Assembly: GCF_900188485.1 (NCBI RefSeq)
Contig: NZ_FZPH01000001.1
Location: 620,001-684,000, forward strand
Direction: 5' to 3'
DNA length: 64,000 nt
DNA from: Asanoa hainanensis
Lineage (GTDB): Bacteria > Actinomycetota > Actinomycetes > Mycobacteriales > Micromonosporaceae
Below the pieces are notes generated by a model, which was not told where the DNA came from, searched no databases, and saw nothing but the letters and a program-made list of their open reading frames with translations. This document shows positions 9,518 to 17,205 of this stretch, one piece after another. How positions within the stretch are numbered: position 1 is the first letter of the stretch; each line of letters begins with the position of its first letter. The translations under genes and the position numbers were made by a program.

Positions 9518-11044
9518 GTGGCAGCACAGAACTGGAGCCGTCGAGGACTGTTGGGTGCCGCCGCGGCGCTCGGCACGACGGCCGCCCTCGGTGGTCCGCC
9601 CGCGGCCGCTCGCACACCCGGGATCCGCCGCGACCGTCCCGTGCTGACCCACGGCGTGCAGGCCGGTGACGCGTACGACGGTGCCGTCAGCGTCTGGACC
9701 CGGTCGGACCGCGTCGGCCGGATGCTGGTCGAGGTCAGCGACCGCCCGGACCTGCGACGCGCGCACACCGTGCTCGGCCCGGTGCTCGGTCCCGGCACCG
9801 ACTTCACCGGCCGCACCCGGCTGCGCGGCCTGCGGGCCGGCCGGAGGGCGTACTACCGGGTGCGGGTCGTCGGTGAGCACCGTGCGGAGAGCGCGCCGCT
9901 GACCGGCTCCCTGAGCGTGCCCGGCACCCGCGACGACCTCTCGTTCGTGTGGACCGGTGACATCGCCGGCCAGGGTTGGGGCATCAACCCCGACCTCGGC
10001 GGCATGCGGATCTTCGAGGCGATGCGGCGCGTACGCCCGGACTTCTACCTGTGCAGCGGCGACACCGTATACGCGGACGGACCGCTGGCCGAGTCCGTCA
10101 CGCTGCCCGACGGTCGGGCGTGGCGCAACGTGGTCACACCGGAGAAGAGCAAGGTCGCGGAGACGCTGGCCGAGTACCGGGGCCAGTTCGCCTACAACCT
10201 GCTCGACGCCAACGTGCGCCGGTTCTTCGCCGAGGTGCCGCAGCTCAACCAGTGGGACGACCACGAGGTCACCAACAACTGGTACCCGGGCGAGATCCTC
10301 GACGACGCCCGCTACACCGAGAAGCGCGTCGACGTGCTGGCCGCCCGCAGCCGGCAGGCGTTCTACGAATGGACGCCGATCGCACCCGGACCCGTTTACA
10401 AGAAGGTGTCGTACGGGCCGTTGTTGGACGTCTTCGTCCTGGACATGCGCACCTACAAGGACCCCAACGACGGCAACGTGTACGCGGACCCGCGCTGCGG
10501 CCTGCTCGGCGAGACGCAACGGCGTTGGCTGACCGACGGACTGCGCCGCTCGACCGCGACCTGGAAGGTCATCGCCAACGACCTGCCGATCGGCCTGGTC
10601 GTGCCGGACGGCCCGGCCGCGCAGGAGGGCGTGGCACAGGGCGACGACGGTGCGCCGCTCGGCCGGGAGACGGAGTTCGCCGGCATCCTGCGGGACGCGC
10701 ACCGGCACGGGGTGACCGGCATCGTGTTCGTCACCGCGGACGTGCACTACACGGCCGCGCACCACTACGACCCGGCGCGGGCCGCCGTCGGCGACTTCAC
10801 GCCGTTCTGGGAGTTCGTCTCCGGGCCGGCCAACGCCGGCGCCTTCGGCCCCAACGCCCTGGACGGCACGTTCGGCCCGACGGCCGTGTTCGTGCACGCG
10901 CCGCCGGTGGCCAACACCTCGCCGCTGGACGGCTTCCAGCACTTCGGTGAGGTGCGGATCGACCGCCGCAGCAAAGAACTCACGGTGAACCTCCGCGACC
11001 TCGACGGCGCGGTGCTGTGGACCACGACCCTGCCGTGCCCCTGA
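9518..11044 (+). CDS. PhoD-like metallophosphatase, Tat-exported
   Basis: A 508-aa alkaline phosphatase D family enzyme. The start GTG 9518 has a GGAGGGAG Shine-Dalgarno. The N-terminus has a Tat signal (SRRGLLGAAAALG, residues 6-18) ending near AAARTPG. A PhoD N-terminal beta domain (VLTHGVQAGDAYDGAVSVWT) precedes the metallophosphoesterase domain with metal-ligand motifs TGDIAG, CSGDTVYADG, NQWDDHEV and VTADVHYTAAHHYDP. It should act outside the membrane on phosphomono- or diesters. A Pho-box-like sequence lies just upstream (see findings), but phosphate control is not established. Confidence 0.93.
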   Translation: MAAQNWSRRGLLGAAAALGTTAALGGPPAAARTPGIRRDRPVLTHGVQAGDAYDGAVSVWTRSDRVGRMLVEVSDRPDLRRAHTVLGPVLGPGTDFTGRTRLRGLRAGRRAYYRVRVVGEHRAESAPLTGSLSVPGTRDDLSFVWTGDIAGQGWGINPDLGGMRIFEAMRRVRPDFYLCSGDTVYADGPLAESVTLPDGRAWRNVVTPEKSKVAETLAEYRGQFAYNLLDANVRRFFAEVPQLNQWDDHEVTNNWYPGEILDDARYTEKRVDVLAARSRQAFYEWTPIAPGPVYKKVSYGPLLDVFVLDMRTYKDPNDGNVYADPRCGLLGETQRRWLTDGLRRSTATWKVIANDLPIGLVVPDGPAAQEGVAQGDDGAPLGRETEFAGILRDAHRHGVTGIVFVTADVHYTAAHHYDPARAAVGDFTPFWEFVSGPANAGAFGPNALDGTFGPTAVFVHAPPVANTSPLDGFQHFGEVRIDRRSKELTVNLRDLDGAVLWTTTLPCP

Positions 11045-11134
11045 CATTCGGCCTGTTTTCCGTCGGTCATCGCGCGCAGACTCGTTGCGGTGGCCGTGCT
11101 CTCCGGCCGCCGCGACCGACACAGGAGGACCACC

Positions 11135-11974
11135 ATGTCCCAAGCCTCTGATCTCCAGCAGATCGCCGACGCGAACGCCAGCGGGCGCCGGCCCGTCGTG
11201 TTCGTACACGGCCTGTGGTTGCTACCCAGCAGTTGGGACCGGTGGTCCGCCTTGTTCGCCGAGGCGGGCTACGCGCCGGTGTCGCCCGGCTGGCCCGACG
11301 ACCCGGACACGGTCGCCGAGGCCAACGCCCACCCGGAGGTGCTCGCCGGCAAGAGCGTCGGGCAGGTGGCCGACCACTTCTGTGACCTGATCGGCAAGCT
11401 CGACCAGCAGCCGGCCATCGTCGGCCACTCGTTCGGCGGCCTGATCACCCAGATCAGCGCCGGCCGCGGGCTGTCGGCCGCGTCGGTGGCGATCGACCCG
11501 GCACCGTTCCGGGGCGTACTCCCGCTGCCGTTCTCGGCCCTTCGCTCCGCTTCGCCGGTGCTCGGCAACCCGGCCAACCGCCACCGCGCGGTGCCGTTGA
11601 CGTACGAGCAGTTCCGCTACGCGTTCGCGAACGCCGTGAGCGAGGACGAGGCTCGCGAGCTGTACGCGGAGTACGCCGTGCCGGCGCCGGGCGAGCCGTT
11701 GTTCCAGGCGGCGTTCGCCAACCTCAACCCGTGGACCGAGGTCACGGTCGACACCGAGAACCCGGCGCGGGGGCCGATGCTGGTGATGTCCGGCGAGAAG
11801 GACCACACGGTCCCGCACGCGGTGGCGCACGCCTCCTACGAGCGGCAGGCGCGCAACACCGGTGCGGTGACCGAGTTCGTGGAGATGAAGGGCCGCGGGC
11901 ACGCCCTGACCATCGACTCCGGGTGGCGCGAGGTCGCCGAGACGGCCCTCGCGTTCGTCCAGCGTTTCGCTTAG
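11135..11974 (+). CDS. Alpha/beta hydrolase
   Basis: A 279-aa single-domain serine hydrolase. The start at ATG 11135 has AGGAGG nine bases upstream. Features are the oxyanion-region motif VVFVHGLW, nucleophile GHSFGG, acid Asp in SGEKDHTVP and His in KGRGHAL. There is no signal peptide. Its TAG stop is the first triplet of a 21-bp terminal inverted repeat shared with the convergent gene, so the original C-terminus may have been altered by insertion of that element. The substrate is unknown (esterase or haloalkane-dehalogenase-like fold). Confidence 0.9.
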   Translation: MSQASDLQQIADANASGRRPVVFVHGLWLLPSSWDRWSALFAEAGYAPVSPGWPDDPDTVAEANAHPEVLAGKSVGQVADHFCDLIGKLDQQPAIVGHSFGGLITQISAGRGLSAASVAIDPAPFRGVLPLPFSALRSASPVLGNPANRHRAVPLTYEQFRYAFANAVSEDEARELYAEYAVPAPGEPLFQAAFANLNPWTEVTVDTENPARGPMLVMSGEKDHTVPHAVAHASYERQARNTGAVTEFVEMKGRGHALTIDSGWREVAETALAFVQRFA

Positions 11975-12138
11975 GCCCTGTTTCAGGGCTGGGGTCGAGG
12001 CGAGGCGGAGTTCAGGGGTCGTCTGGGTGTGCGGCGGCTTTGCCCGGATACCGGTGTTGTATCCGGGTGAAGGCGCCGTGCGGCCAGGCGGCGCCTGGGC
12101 CCGCCGCAGCCCGGCCTCAGCCCTGAAACAGGGCCTAA
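11971..12138. mobile_element. MITE-like palindromic element between convergent genes
   Basis: A 21-bp perfect inverted repeat bounds the element: left arm 11971-11991 (TTAGGCCC...), right arm 12118-12138 (...GGGCCTAA). The outer bases show TA at both ends, as expected for TA target duplication by IS630/Tc1-type transposition. Each arm also contains its own small hairpin (GCCCTG-TTT-CAGGGC), and the interior has a 9-bp stem (CCCGGATAC/GTATCCGGG) and a GGCGCC pair. There is no coding frame inside. It could instead be an elaborate bidirectional terminator. It provides the stop codons of both flanking genes. Confidence 0.6.
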
Positions 12139-12974
12139 AACTCTTCCCAGGTACGCGGGTCCTGCTTGACGGGCTTGCCGACGTCGATGGCCGTGACGGC
12201 CGCGACGTCGGCGGGCTCGAGCTCGAAGCCGAAGATGTCGGCGTTGAGCCGCTGCCGCTCCGGGTTCGTCGACGCCGGCACGGACGTGATGTCGCGGTCG
12301 ACCAGCCAGCGCAGCACCACCTGCGACGGCTGGACGGCCAGCCGCTCGGCGATGCCGACGACGGTCGGGTGCTCCAGGATGCCGCTGTTGCGCTCCAGCG
12401 GGCTCCACGCCTGCACGACCGTGCCGTGCCGGGTCACACCGTTGACGACCTCGGCCTGCGCGTGCGTCGGCGAGACCTGGAGCTGGTCGACGGCCGGCAC
12501 GACGCCGGTCTCCGCGACCACGGCCGTGATGTGCTCGTCGAGGAAGTTCGACACGCCGACCGAGCGGATCAGGCCCTCCTGCTGGAGCGCCACCATCTCG
12601 ACGTACGACTCGACGTAGCGACCGACCTTCGGCAGCGGCCAGTGGATCAGGTAGAGGTCGACGTAGTCGAGGCCGAGCCGCTCCAGCGACGCGGAGAAGC
12701 CCTCCCGGACGTACGGCTTGCCCTGGTGGCGACCGGCCAGCTTGCTGGTGACGAAGAACTCCTCGCGGGGCAGCCCGCTCTCCCGGATGGCGGCGCCGAC
12801 CGCGTCCTCGTTGCCGTAGTTGTAGGCCGTGTCGATCAGCCGGTAGCCGGCCTCGATCGCGCGCAGGAACGCGTCGGTCCCGGCGCGGCCCTTCGCGGGA
12901 TAGGTGCCGAGGCCGAGCCAGGGCATCTCCCGGCCGTCGTTGAGCGTGCGCGTCGGAATGGAGATCGGTGCCAT
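12135..12974 (-). CDS. Aldo/keto reductase, 2,5-diketogluconate reductase type
   Basis: A 279-aa AKR5-like enzyme. The tetrad is Asp48 and Tyr53 (LIDTAYNYGNE), Lys78 (VTSK) and His111 (LIHWPLP). The VGVSNF strand motif is present, and the segment usually reading NQIELHP is VDQLQVSPTH. The protein ends RTWEEF, and its TAG stop lies inside the right arm of the inverted-repeat element. No regulator is adjacent on its promoter side except a TetR gene 27 bp upstream on the same strand, which may form an operon with it. Confidence 0.92.
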   Translation of the reverse strand: MAPISIPTRTLNDGREMPWLGLGTYPAKGRAGTDAFLRAIEAGYRLIDTAYNYGNEDAVGAAIRESGLPREEFFVTSKLAGRHQGKPYVREGFSASLERLGLDYVDLYLIHWPLPKVGRYVESYVEMVALQQEGLIRSVGVSNFLDEHITAVVAETGVVPAVDQLQVSPTHAQAEVVNGVTRHGTVVQAWSPLERNSGILEHPTVVGIAERLAVQPSQVVLRWLVDRDITSVPASTNPERQRLNADIFGFELEPADVAAVTAIDVGKPVKQDPRTWEEF

Positions 12975-13001
12975 GATCCCCAGCGTAGGACCCGGGCCGG
13001 G

Positions 13002-13688
13002 TCAGCGGGCGATGCGGTCCAGCCACTCGCCGAGGAGCACCTGCTCGGCGGGGCTGAACCGGTCGGCGACGCCCGGCAGGGCGGCCTTGAGGGCCAGCGC
13101 GCGCTCGTGCGCCCCTTCCGGCGCGTGGCCGGTCAGCACGGTGGCCAGCACGGCGTCGCGGAGGTTCGCGGAGAGGCCGGCGTGGGCGGCGAGGGTGCCG
13201 TCGCCCTGTGCGGCGATCAGCGCGAGGGCGGCGCCGACGCTGGCCGCGTACACCATCGGGGCGGCGGACTCGACCGGGACCCGCAGCCGCCCCGCGGCGG
13301 CGACCCGGCGCAGGATGCCGCTGAGCAGCTCGTGGCCCTTGCCGCTGACCGCCGAGGGCTGGCCGGGGCGCGGGTCACCGTGGATCAGCTTATAGAGCGC
13401 CGGGTTGTCCAGGGCGAACTGGACGTGCAGGTTCCACCCGGCGACCAGGTCCTCGACCGCGTCGGCGCGGTGTTCCTCGGCCTGTTTGAGGGTCAGGTAG
13501 CGGGTCCACGCGTCGTAGGCCACCGCGTCGATCAGGCCGGCCATGTCGCCGAACTGGCGGTAGATCGTCTGCGCCTGGACGCCGGCCGCCGCGCTGACCG
13601 ATCGGGTCGACACGGCCTCGCGACCGCCGCTGGCCAGCAGCTGGGTTGTCGCGTCGAGGATCCGTTGCCGTGGTGTTGTCATCGCCAC
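13002..13688 (-). CDS. TetR-family transcriptional regulator
   Basis: 228 aa. The HTH is residues 6-50 (RQRILDATTQLLASGG, then STRSVSAAAGVQAQTIYRQFG) with a large helical effector domain. Start is MAMTTPRQ at 13688; ATG 13682 is also possible. It is divergent from an aldo/keto reductase across 49 bp containing a 9-bp inverted repeat, so repression of that gene and autoregulation are likely. The second reductase gene downstream on the same strand could be co-transcribed. Confidence 0.9.
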   Translation of the reverse strand: MAMTTPRQRILDATTQLLASGGREAVSTRSVSAAAGVQAQTIYRQFGDMAGLIDAVAYDAWTRYLTLKQAEEHRADAVEDLVAGWNLHVQFALDNPALYKLIHGDPRPGQPSAVSGKGHELLSGILRRVAAAGRLRVPVESAAPMVYAASVGAALALIAAQGDGTLAAHAGLSANLRDAVLATVLTGHAPEGAHERALALKAALPGVADRFSPAEQVLLGEWLDRIAR

Positions 13689-13691
13689 ATG

Positions 13692-13727
13692 TTAGCACCG
13701 ATAACGTTCTGGTGTGAGCGGTGCTAA
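13692..13727. promoter_or_regulatory. Operator region between TetR and aldo/keto reductase
   Basis: TTAGCACCG (13692-13700) and its complement CGGTGCTAA (13719-13727) are separated by 18 bp. AACGTT occurs after each half (13704-13709 and 13726-13731). The arrangement is two related sites in a 49-bp divergent promoter. Confidence 0.6.
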
Positions 13728-13737
13728 CGTTCAGGGC

Positions 13738-14748
13738 ATGACGACAATCGGCACCCGCAAGCTCGGCACGACCGGACCGGTCGTGGGCGCCCTCGGCCTC
13801 GGCGCCATGGGCATGTCTGACATGTACGGCCCGGCGGACGAGGACGAGAGCATCGCCACCGTGCACGCCGCCCTCGACGCCGGCATGAACCTGATCGACA
13901 CCGCCGACTTCTACGGCTCGGGCCACAACGAGCTCCTGGTCTCCCGGGCCCTGCGCGGCCGGCGCCGCGAGGACGTCGTGATCAGCGTGAAGTTCGGCAG
14001 CCGCAAGAACCCGGACGGCACGTTCCAGCCGGTCCCGTACGACGTGTCGGCGTCGGCGGTCCGCGACCGGCTCGCCCAGTCGCTGCGCCGGCTGGACACC
14101 GACTACATCGACATCTACCGGCCGTCGCGGCTCAACCCGAGCATCCCGATCGAGGAGACCGTGGGTGCGCTGAAGGACATGCAGGAGGCCGGCTACATCC
14201 GCCACATCGGACTGTCCGAAGTGGGCGAGGAGAACATCCGGCGGGCCGCCGCGGTCGCGACGATCAGCGACGTGCAGATCGAGTACTCCCTGCTGTCGCG
14301 CGGCCCGGAGGACGCGATCCTGCCGACGCTGCGGGAGCTGGGGATCGGGCTGACGGCGTACGGGGTGCTCTCCCGCGGTCTGCTCAGCGGCCACTGGTCG
14401 GTCAACCGCGAGGTCGGCGCCCGGGACTTCCGGGCCGCTCTGCCCCGCTTCAACGGCGAGAACCTGGCCGCCAACCTCCGCCTCGTCGAGGAGCTGGGCC
14501 GGGTCGCCACGGAGCTCGGCGCCACCACCAGCCAGGTCGCCATCGCCTGGGTCGCGGCCCAGGGCGAGGACATCGTGCCGCTGGTCGGCGCCCGCCGCCG
14601 GGACCGGCTCGAGGAGTCGCTGGGCGCGGCCGAGCTGACCCTCTCCCCCGAGGTGCTCGCCCGGATCGAGGCCGCCATCCCCGCCGGTGCCGCCTCCGGG
14701 GGCCGCTACATGGACCAGCAGCTGCACCTCTTGGACAGCGAGCGCTAG
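13738..14748 (+). CDS. Aldo/keto reductase of the group lacking the catalytic His
   Basis: 336 aa, start ATG 13738 (MTTIGTRKLG); an upstream in-frame GTG at 13714 lies inside the operator and is unlikely. Asp54 and Tyr59 (LIDTADFYG) and Lys85 (SVKFG) are present. The strand that normally carries the catalytic His (DLYxxHR) reads DIYRPSRLNP, putting Ser130 at the His position. The AGYIRHIGLSEVG motif is typical of this branch. Activity or substrate range may therefore differ from classical AKRs. Likely repressed by the divergent TetR. Confidence 0.9.
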   Translation: MTTIGTRKLGTTGPVVGALGLGAMGMSDMYGPADEDESIATVHAALDAGMNLIDTADFYGSGHNELLVSRALRGRRREDVVISVKFGSRKNPDGTFQPVPYDVSASAVRDRLAQSLRRLDTDYIDIYRPSRLNPSIPIEETVGALKDMQEAGYIRHIGLSEVGEENIRRAAAVATISDVQIEYSLLSRGPEDAILPTLRELGIGLTAYGVLSRGLLSGHWSVNREVGARDFRAALPRFNGENLAANLRLVEELGRVATELGATTSQVAIAWVAAQGEDIVPLVGARRRDRLEESLGAAELTLSPEVLARIEAAIPAGAASGGRYMDQQLHLLDSER

Positions 14749-14757
14749 CCTTTCGAC

Positions 14758-15228
14758 GTGCCTAAGATCGCAACCGCCGACCGGGTCGGACGGGCCGAAC
14801 TGATCGAGTTCGTCCGCACCCGGCACCGGCTCACCCTGGTCACCTTCCGCCGCGACGGCCGCCCGCAACTCTCTCCGGTCTCCGGCGGCGTCGACGAGGC
14901 GGGCCGGATCGTGATCTCCACCTACCCGGACCGCGCGAAAGCGGTCAACCTGCGCCGCAACCCGGCCGCCAGCGTCCTCGTGCACTCCGACGACTGGAAC
15001 GACCCGTACGTCCAGGTCGACGGCACGGCCGAGGTCCTCGACATGCCGTCGACGGAGACCGAGGACGCGCTGGTCGAATACTTCCGCTGCATCGCGGGCG
15101 AACACCCGGACTGGTCGGAATACCGGGAAGCCATGCGCCGCCAGGGCAAGTCCCTGCTCCGCGTCACCATCGACTCCTGGGGCCCGATCGCCACCGGCGG
15201 CTTCCCCGCCGACCGCGCCCCGGCCTAG
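14758..15228 (+). CDS. PPOX-fold F420-dependent protein
   Basis: A 156-aa split-beta-barrel protein of the pyridoxamine-5'-phosphate-oxidase superfamily, of the actinobacterial F420-binding type (LVTFRRDGRPQLSPVSGGVD, then AKAVNLRRNPAASVLV). It begins with GTG 14758, nine bases after the reductase stop, so it is probably co-transcribed with it. Members reduce or protect against diverse small molecules using F420H2. Its stop overlaps the stop of the convergent sigma factor in a shared CTAG. Confidence 0.85.
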   Translation: MPKIATADRVGRAELIEFVRTRHRLTLVTFRRDGRPQLSPVSGGVDEAGRIVISTYPDRAKAVNLRRNPAASVLVHSDDWNDPYVQVDGTAEVLDMPSTETEDALVEYFRCIAGEHPDWSEYREAMRRQGKSLLRVTIDSWGPIATGGFPADRAPA

Positions 15229-16160
15229 ATCGAGCGCGGTAGGCCGAAGCGGGGTAAGACGCCGTTCTCGAAGCGGGTCAGGGCGCTGATCCGGTCGCCG
15301 GCCAGGGTGAGGACGTACAACCCCACGCCGTGGCTCACGCCTTCGGGGCCGCGTAGGTAGGCGCCGAAGGCCGGCTGGCCGTTGGCGCGCGTCGGGACCA
15401 GGTCGAAGCGGCGGCCCGCGCCGAAGATGGCCCTGCTGAAGCTCGCCACCGCGTCGCGGCCCACGTACTCGAACGGGATCGGTGGCATCGACATGAAGAC
15501 GTCGTCGGTCAGCAGGGCGACCAGGCCGTACACATCGGCCGACTGCCAGGCGGCGACGAAGCGGGTCACCACCGCTTCCTCGGCCGCCGGGTCCGGGGAC
15601 GGCGCGGCCGGCAGGGTGGCTCGGGCCCGTTTCAGCGCGCTCTTGACCGACTCGACGCTGGCGTCCAACATCTCCGCCACCTCCGCCGCGTGGAAGCCGA
15701 GGACGTCGCGCAGGATGAGGACCGCGACCTGGCGGGGTGGCAGCGTCTGCAACGCCGTGACGAAGGCCAGTGACACCGACTCCGCCTGCTCCACGCTCGC
15801 CTCGGGAAGCATGGCGTCCGGGAACGGCTCCAGCCAGACGACCTCGCCCAGGCGGCTGGGCTCGGGCGGGTCGACCTGCGGCACGTCCCACGCCTTGGCC
15901 GGGCGGCGGGCAGCCGACCGGCGGGCGTTCAGGCACCGGTTCGTGGCGATCTTGTAGAGCCAGGTCCGGGGCGCCGCGCGGCCCTCGTAGTCGGCCAGGC
16001 CCTGCCACGCCGCCAGCAGGGTCTCCTGCAGGACGTCCTCGGCGTCCTGAATCGAACCCAACATCCGATAGCAGTGCACCAGCAGCTCTCGGCGGTACGG
16101 CTCCGTCAGCTCACGGAACGCCGCATCGTCGCCGCCCCGGGCCCGGGCCAGCACCGTCAT
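15225..16160 (-). CDS. ECF sigma factor, SigG-like with SnoaL domain
   Basis: 311 aa. Region 2 is residues 10-75 (ELLVHCYRMLGSIQDAEDVLQETL), region 4 about 125-185 (LPPRQVAVLILRDVLGFHAAEVAEML), and a C-terminal SnoaL-like domain covers 195-305. The inter-domain segment WLEPFPDAMLPE is characteristic of the TIGR02960/SigG group. The start ATG 16160 follows GGTGGGAG. There is no adjacent anti-sigma gene; the fused SnoaL domain probably takes over regulation. A 16-bp palindrome lies in its upstream region. Confidence 0.9.
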   Translation of the reverse strand: MTVLARARGGDDAAFRELTEPYRRELLVHCYRMLGSIQDAEDVLQETLLAAWQGLADYEGRAAPRTWLYKIATNRCLNARRSAARRPAKAWDVPQVDPPEPSRLGEVVWLEPFPDAMLPEASVEQAESVSLAFVTALQTLPPRQVAVLILRDVLGFHAAEVAEMLDASVESVKSALKRARATLPAAPSPDPAAEEAVVTRFVAAWQSADVYGLVALLTDDVFMSMPPIPFEYVGRDAVASFSRAIFGAGRRFDLVPTRANGQPAFGAYLRGPEGVSHGVGLYVLTLAGDRISALTRFENGVLPRFGLPRSI

Positions 16161-16210
16161 GTCTCCCACCTTTCCGCGTTTCTCCCCGTACAGACACCGG
16201 TCGCCGGCGA

Positions 16211-16226
16211 AAGGGGGCGCCCCCTT
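16211..16226. promoter_or_regulatory. 16-bp perfect palindrome upstream of SigG-like gene
   Basis: AAGGGGGCGCCCCCTT is perfectly self-complementary. It lies 51 bp upstream of the sigma start and 28 bp upstream of the divergent RibD-like gene. It may be an operator or an mRNA hairpin. Confidence 0.4.
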
Positions 16227-16253
16227 CCTGGGCGGCGCGGTGTCAGTACCGGC

Positions 16254-16815
16254 ATGGGAAAAATCATTGTCAGTGAGAACGTGACGCTCGACGGCGTCGG
16301 ACAGGACCCGACCGGCGAGGAGGGCTTCGACCGGGGCGGGTGGTTCACCCGGATCACCGACGCCGACCGCGCCGCGTGGGCCGAGGTCGAGCAGGCCGAG
16401 GCGATGGCCGCCGCGGCGTTGCTGTTGGGCCGGCGCAGCCACGACTGGTTCGCGACCCGCTGGGCAGACCGCGCCGGGTGCGTGGGCGGATCGGCTCAAC
16501 ACCATGCCGAAGTACGTCGTGTCGACCGACCCCGCCGAGCCACGCTGGGCCAACTCGACCGTCCTCGCACCCGAGGAGGTCGCGAAGCTCAAGGACACGA
16601 TGGACGGAGACCTCGTCGTGTACGCCAGCCGCCGGCTCGTACACACGCTGTTGGAGCAGGATCTCGTCGACGAGGTGCGGCTCATGGTGTTCCCGTTCGT
16701 CCTCGGCGGCGGCGAGCGGGTCTTCGGTGCGACCCCGTACTCCCTGCGCCTGGCCGAAGCCCGCCGAATCGGTGCGGACCTCACCTTCCTGACCTACCGA
16801 ACTGTCCGTTCCTAG
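16254..16815 (+). pseudogene. RibD C-terminal/dihydrofolate-reductase family gene, frameshifted
   Basis: Reading from ATG 16254 gives MGKIIVSENVTLDGVGQD and runs to about RRSHDWFATRWADRAG. The rest of the domain continues one frame over as GAWADRLNTMPKYVVS... to LTYRTVRS, stop 16813-16815. The total length is 3n+1, so one extra base (or two missing) near 16478-16490 breaks the gene. Both halves align with one ordinary DHFR-like protein of about 187 aa. It is either a true pseudogene or a sequencing error. It is divergent from the SigG-like sigma gene, a common partner arrangement. Confidence 0.8.
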
Positions 16816-16875
16816 GATGCCGCGACCGGCGCCGATCACTACCGTGGCGCATCGACGGACGTGGAGGGAGCCGAG

Positions 16876-17205
16876 ATGTTCGACCGCCTGCTGCCCTGGC
16901 CGAAGCAGGAGACGGTGGACAGCGCACCGCTGCCGGTCAGGAACGCCCGCGTCACGAGCCGGGCCGTCCGCGCCGGTGACGGCCGAAGGCCGGTCTGGCT
17001 GTGGCCCGCGGGTGGGCGGATCCACGCCTCGCTCTCCCCCGTCGCCGGTGCTCCGTCACGCAACCTGACTCCGGCCGGGCTCGCGCGGCTGCTGCTCGCC
17101 GATCCCGCGCGGTCGATGCCCGCCATCCGCGCGGTGACCGGCGTCGACGACGACGCGCGGGCGCTGGCGTGCATCCGAGGCTGGCAGGAGCCGGCCGTCA
17201 GGTGA
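16876..17205 (+). CDS. Hypothetical protein
   Basis: 109 aa beginning MFDRLLPWPKQET. The start ATG 16876 has GGAGGGAG five bases upstream; GTG 16861 is in frame but worse. No domain is recognised. The C-terminal part (LTPAGLARLLLADPARSMPAIRAV) looks helical, and the centre (RRPVWLWPAGGRIHASLSPVAG) looks like short strands. It is soluble by appearance. Its 3' end overlaps the convergent quinone-reductase gene by 8 bp. Confidence 0.65.
   Translation: MFDRLLPWPKQETVDSAPLPVRNARVTSRAVRAGDGRRPVWLWPAGGRIHASLSPVAGAPSRNLTPAGLARLLLADPARSMPAIRAVTGVDDDARALACIRGWQEPAVR

Noticed and set aside
13390-16008. An 872-residue minus-strand open frame
   Set aside because: It crosses a TetR gene, an aldo/keto reductase and a PPOX gene in shadow frames and shows no recognisable domain.
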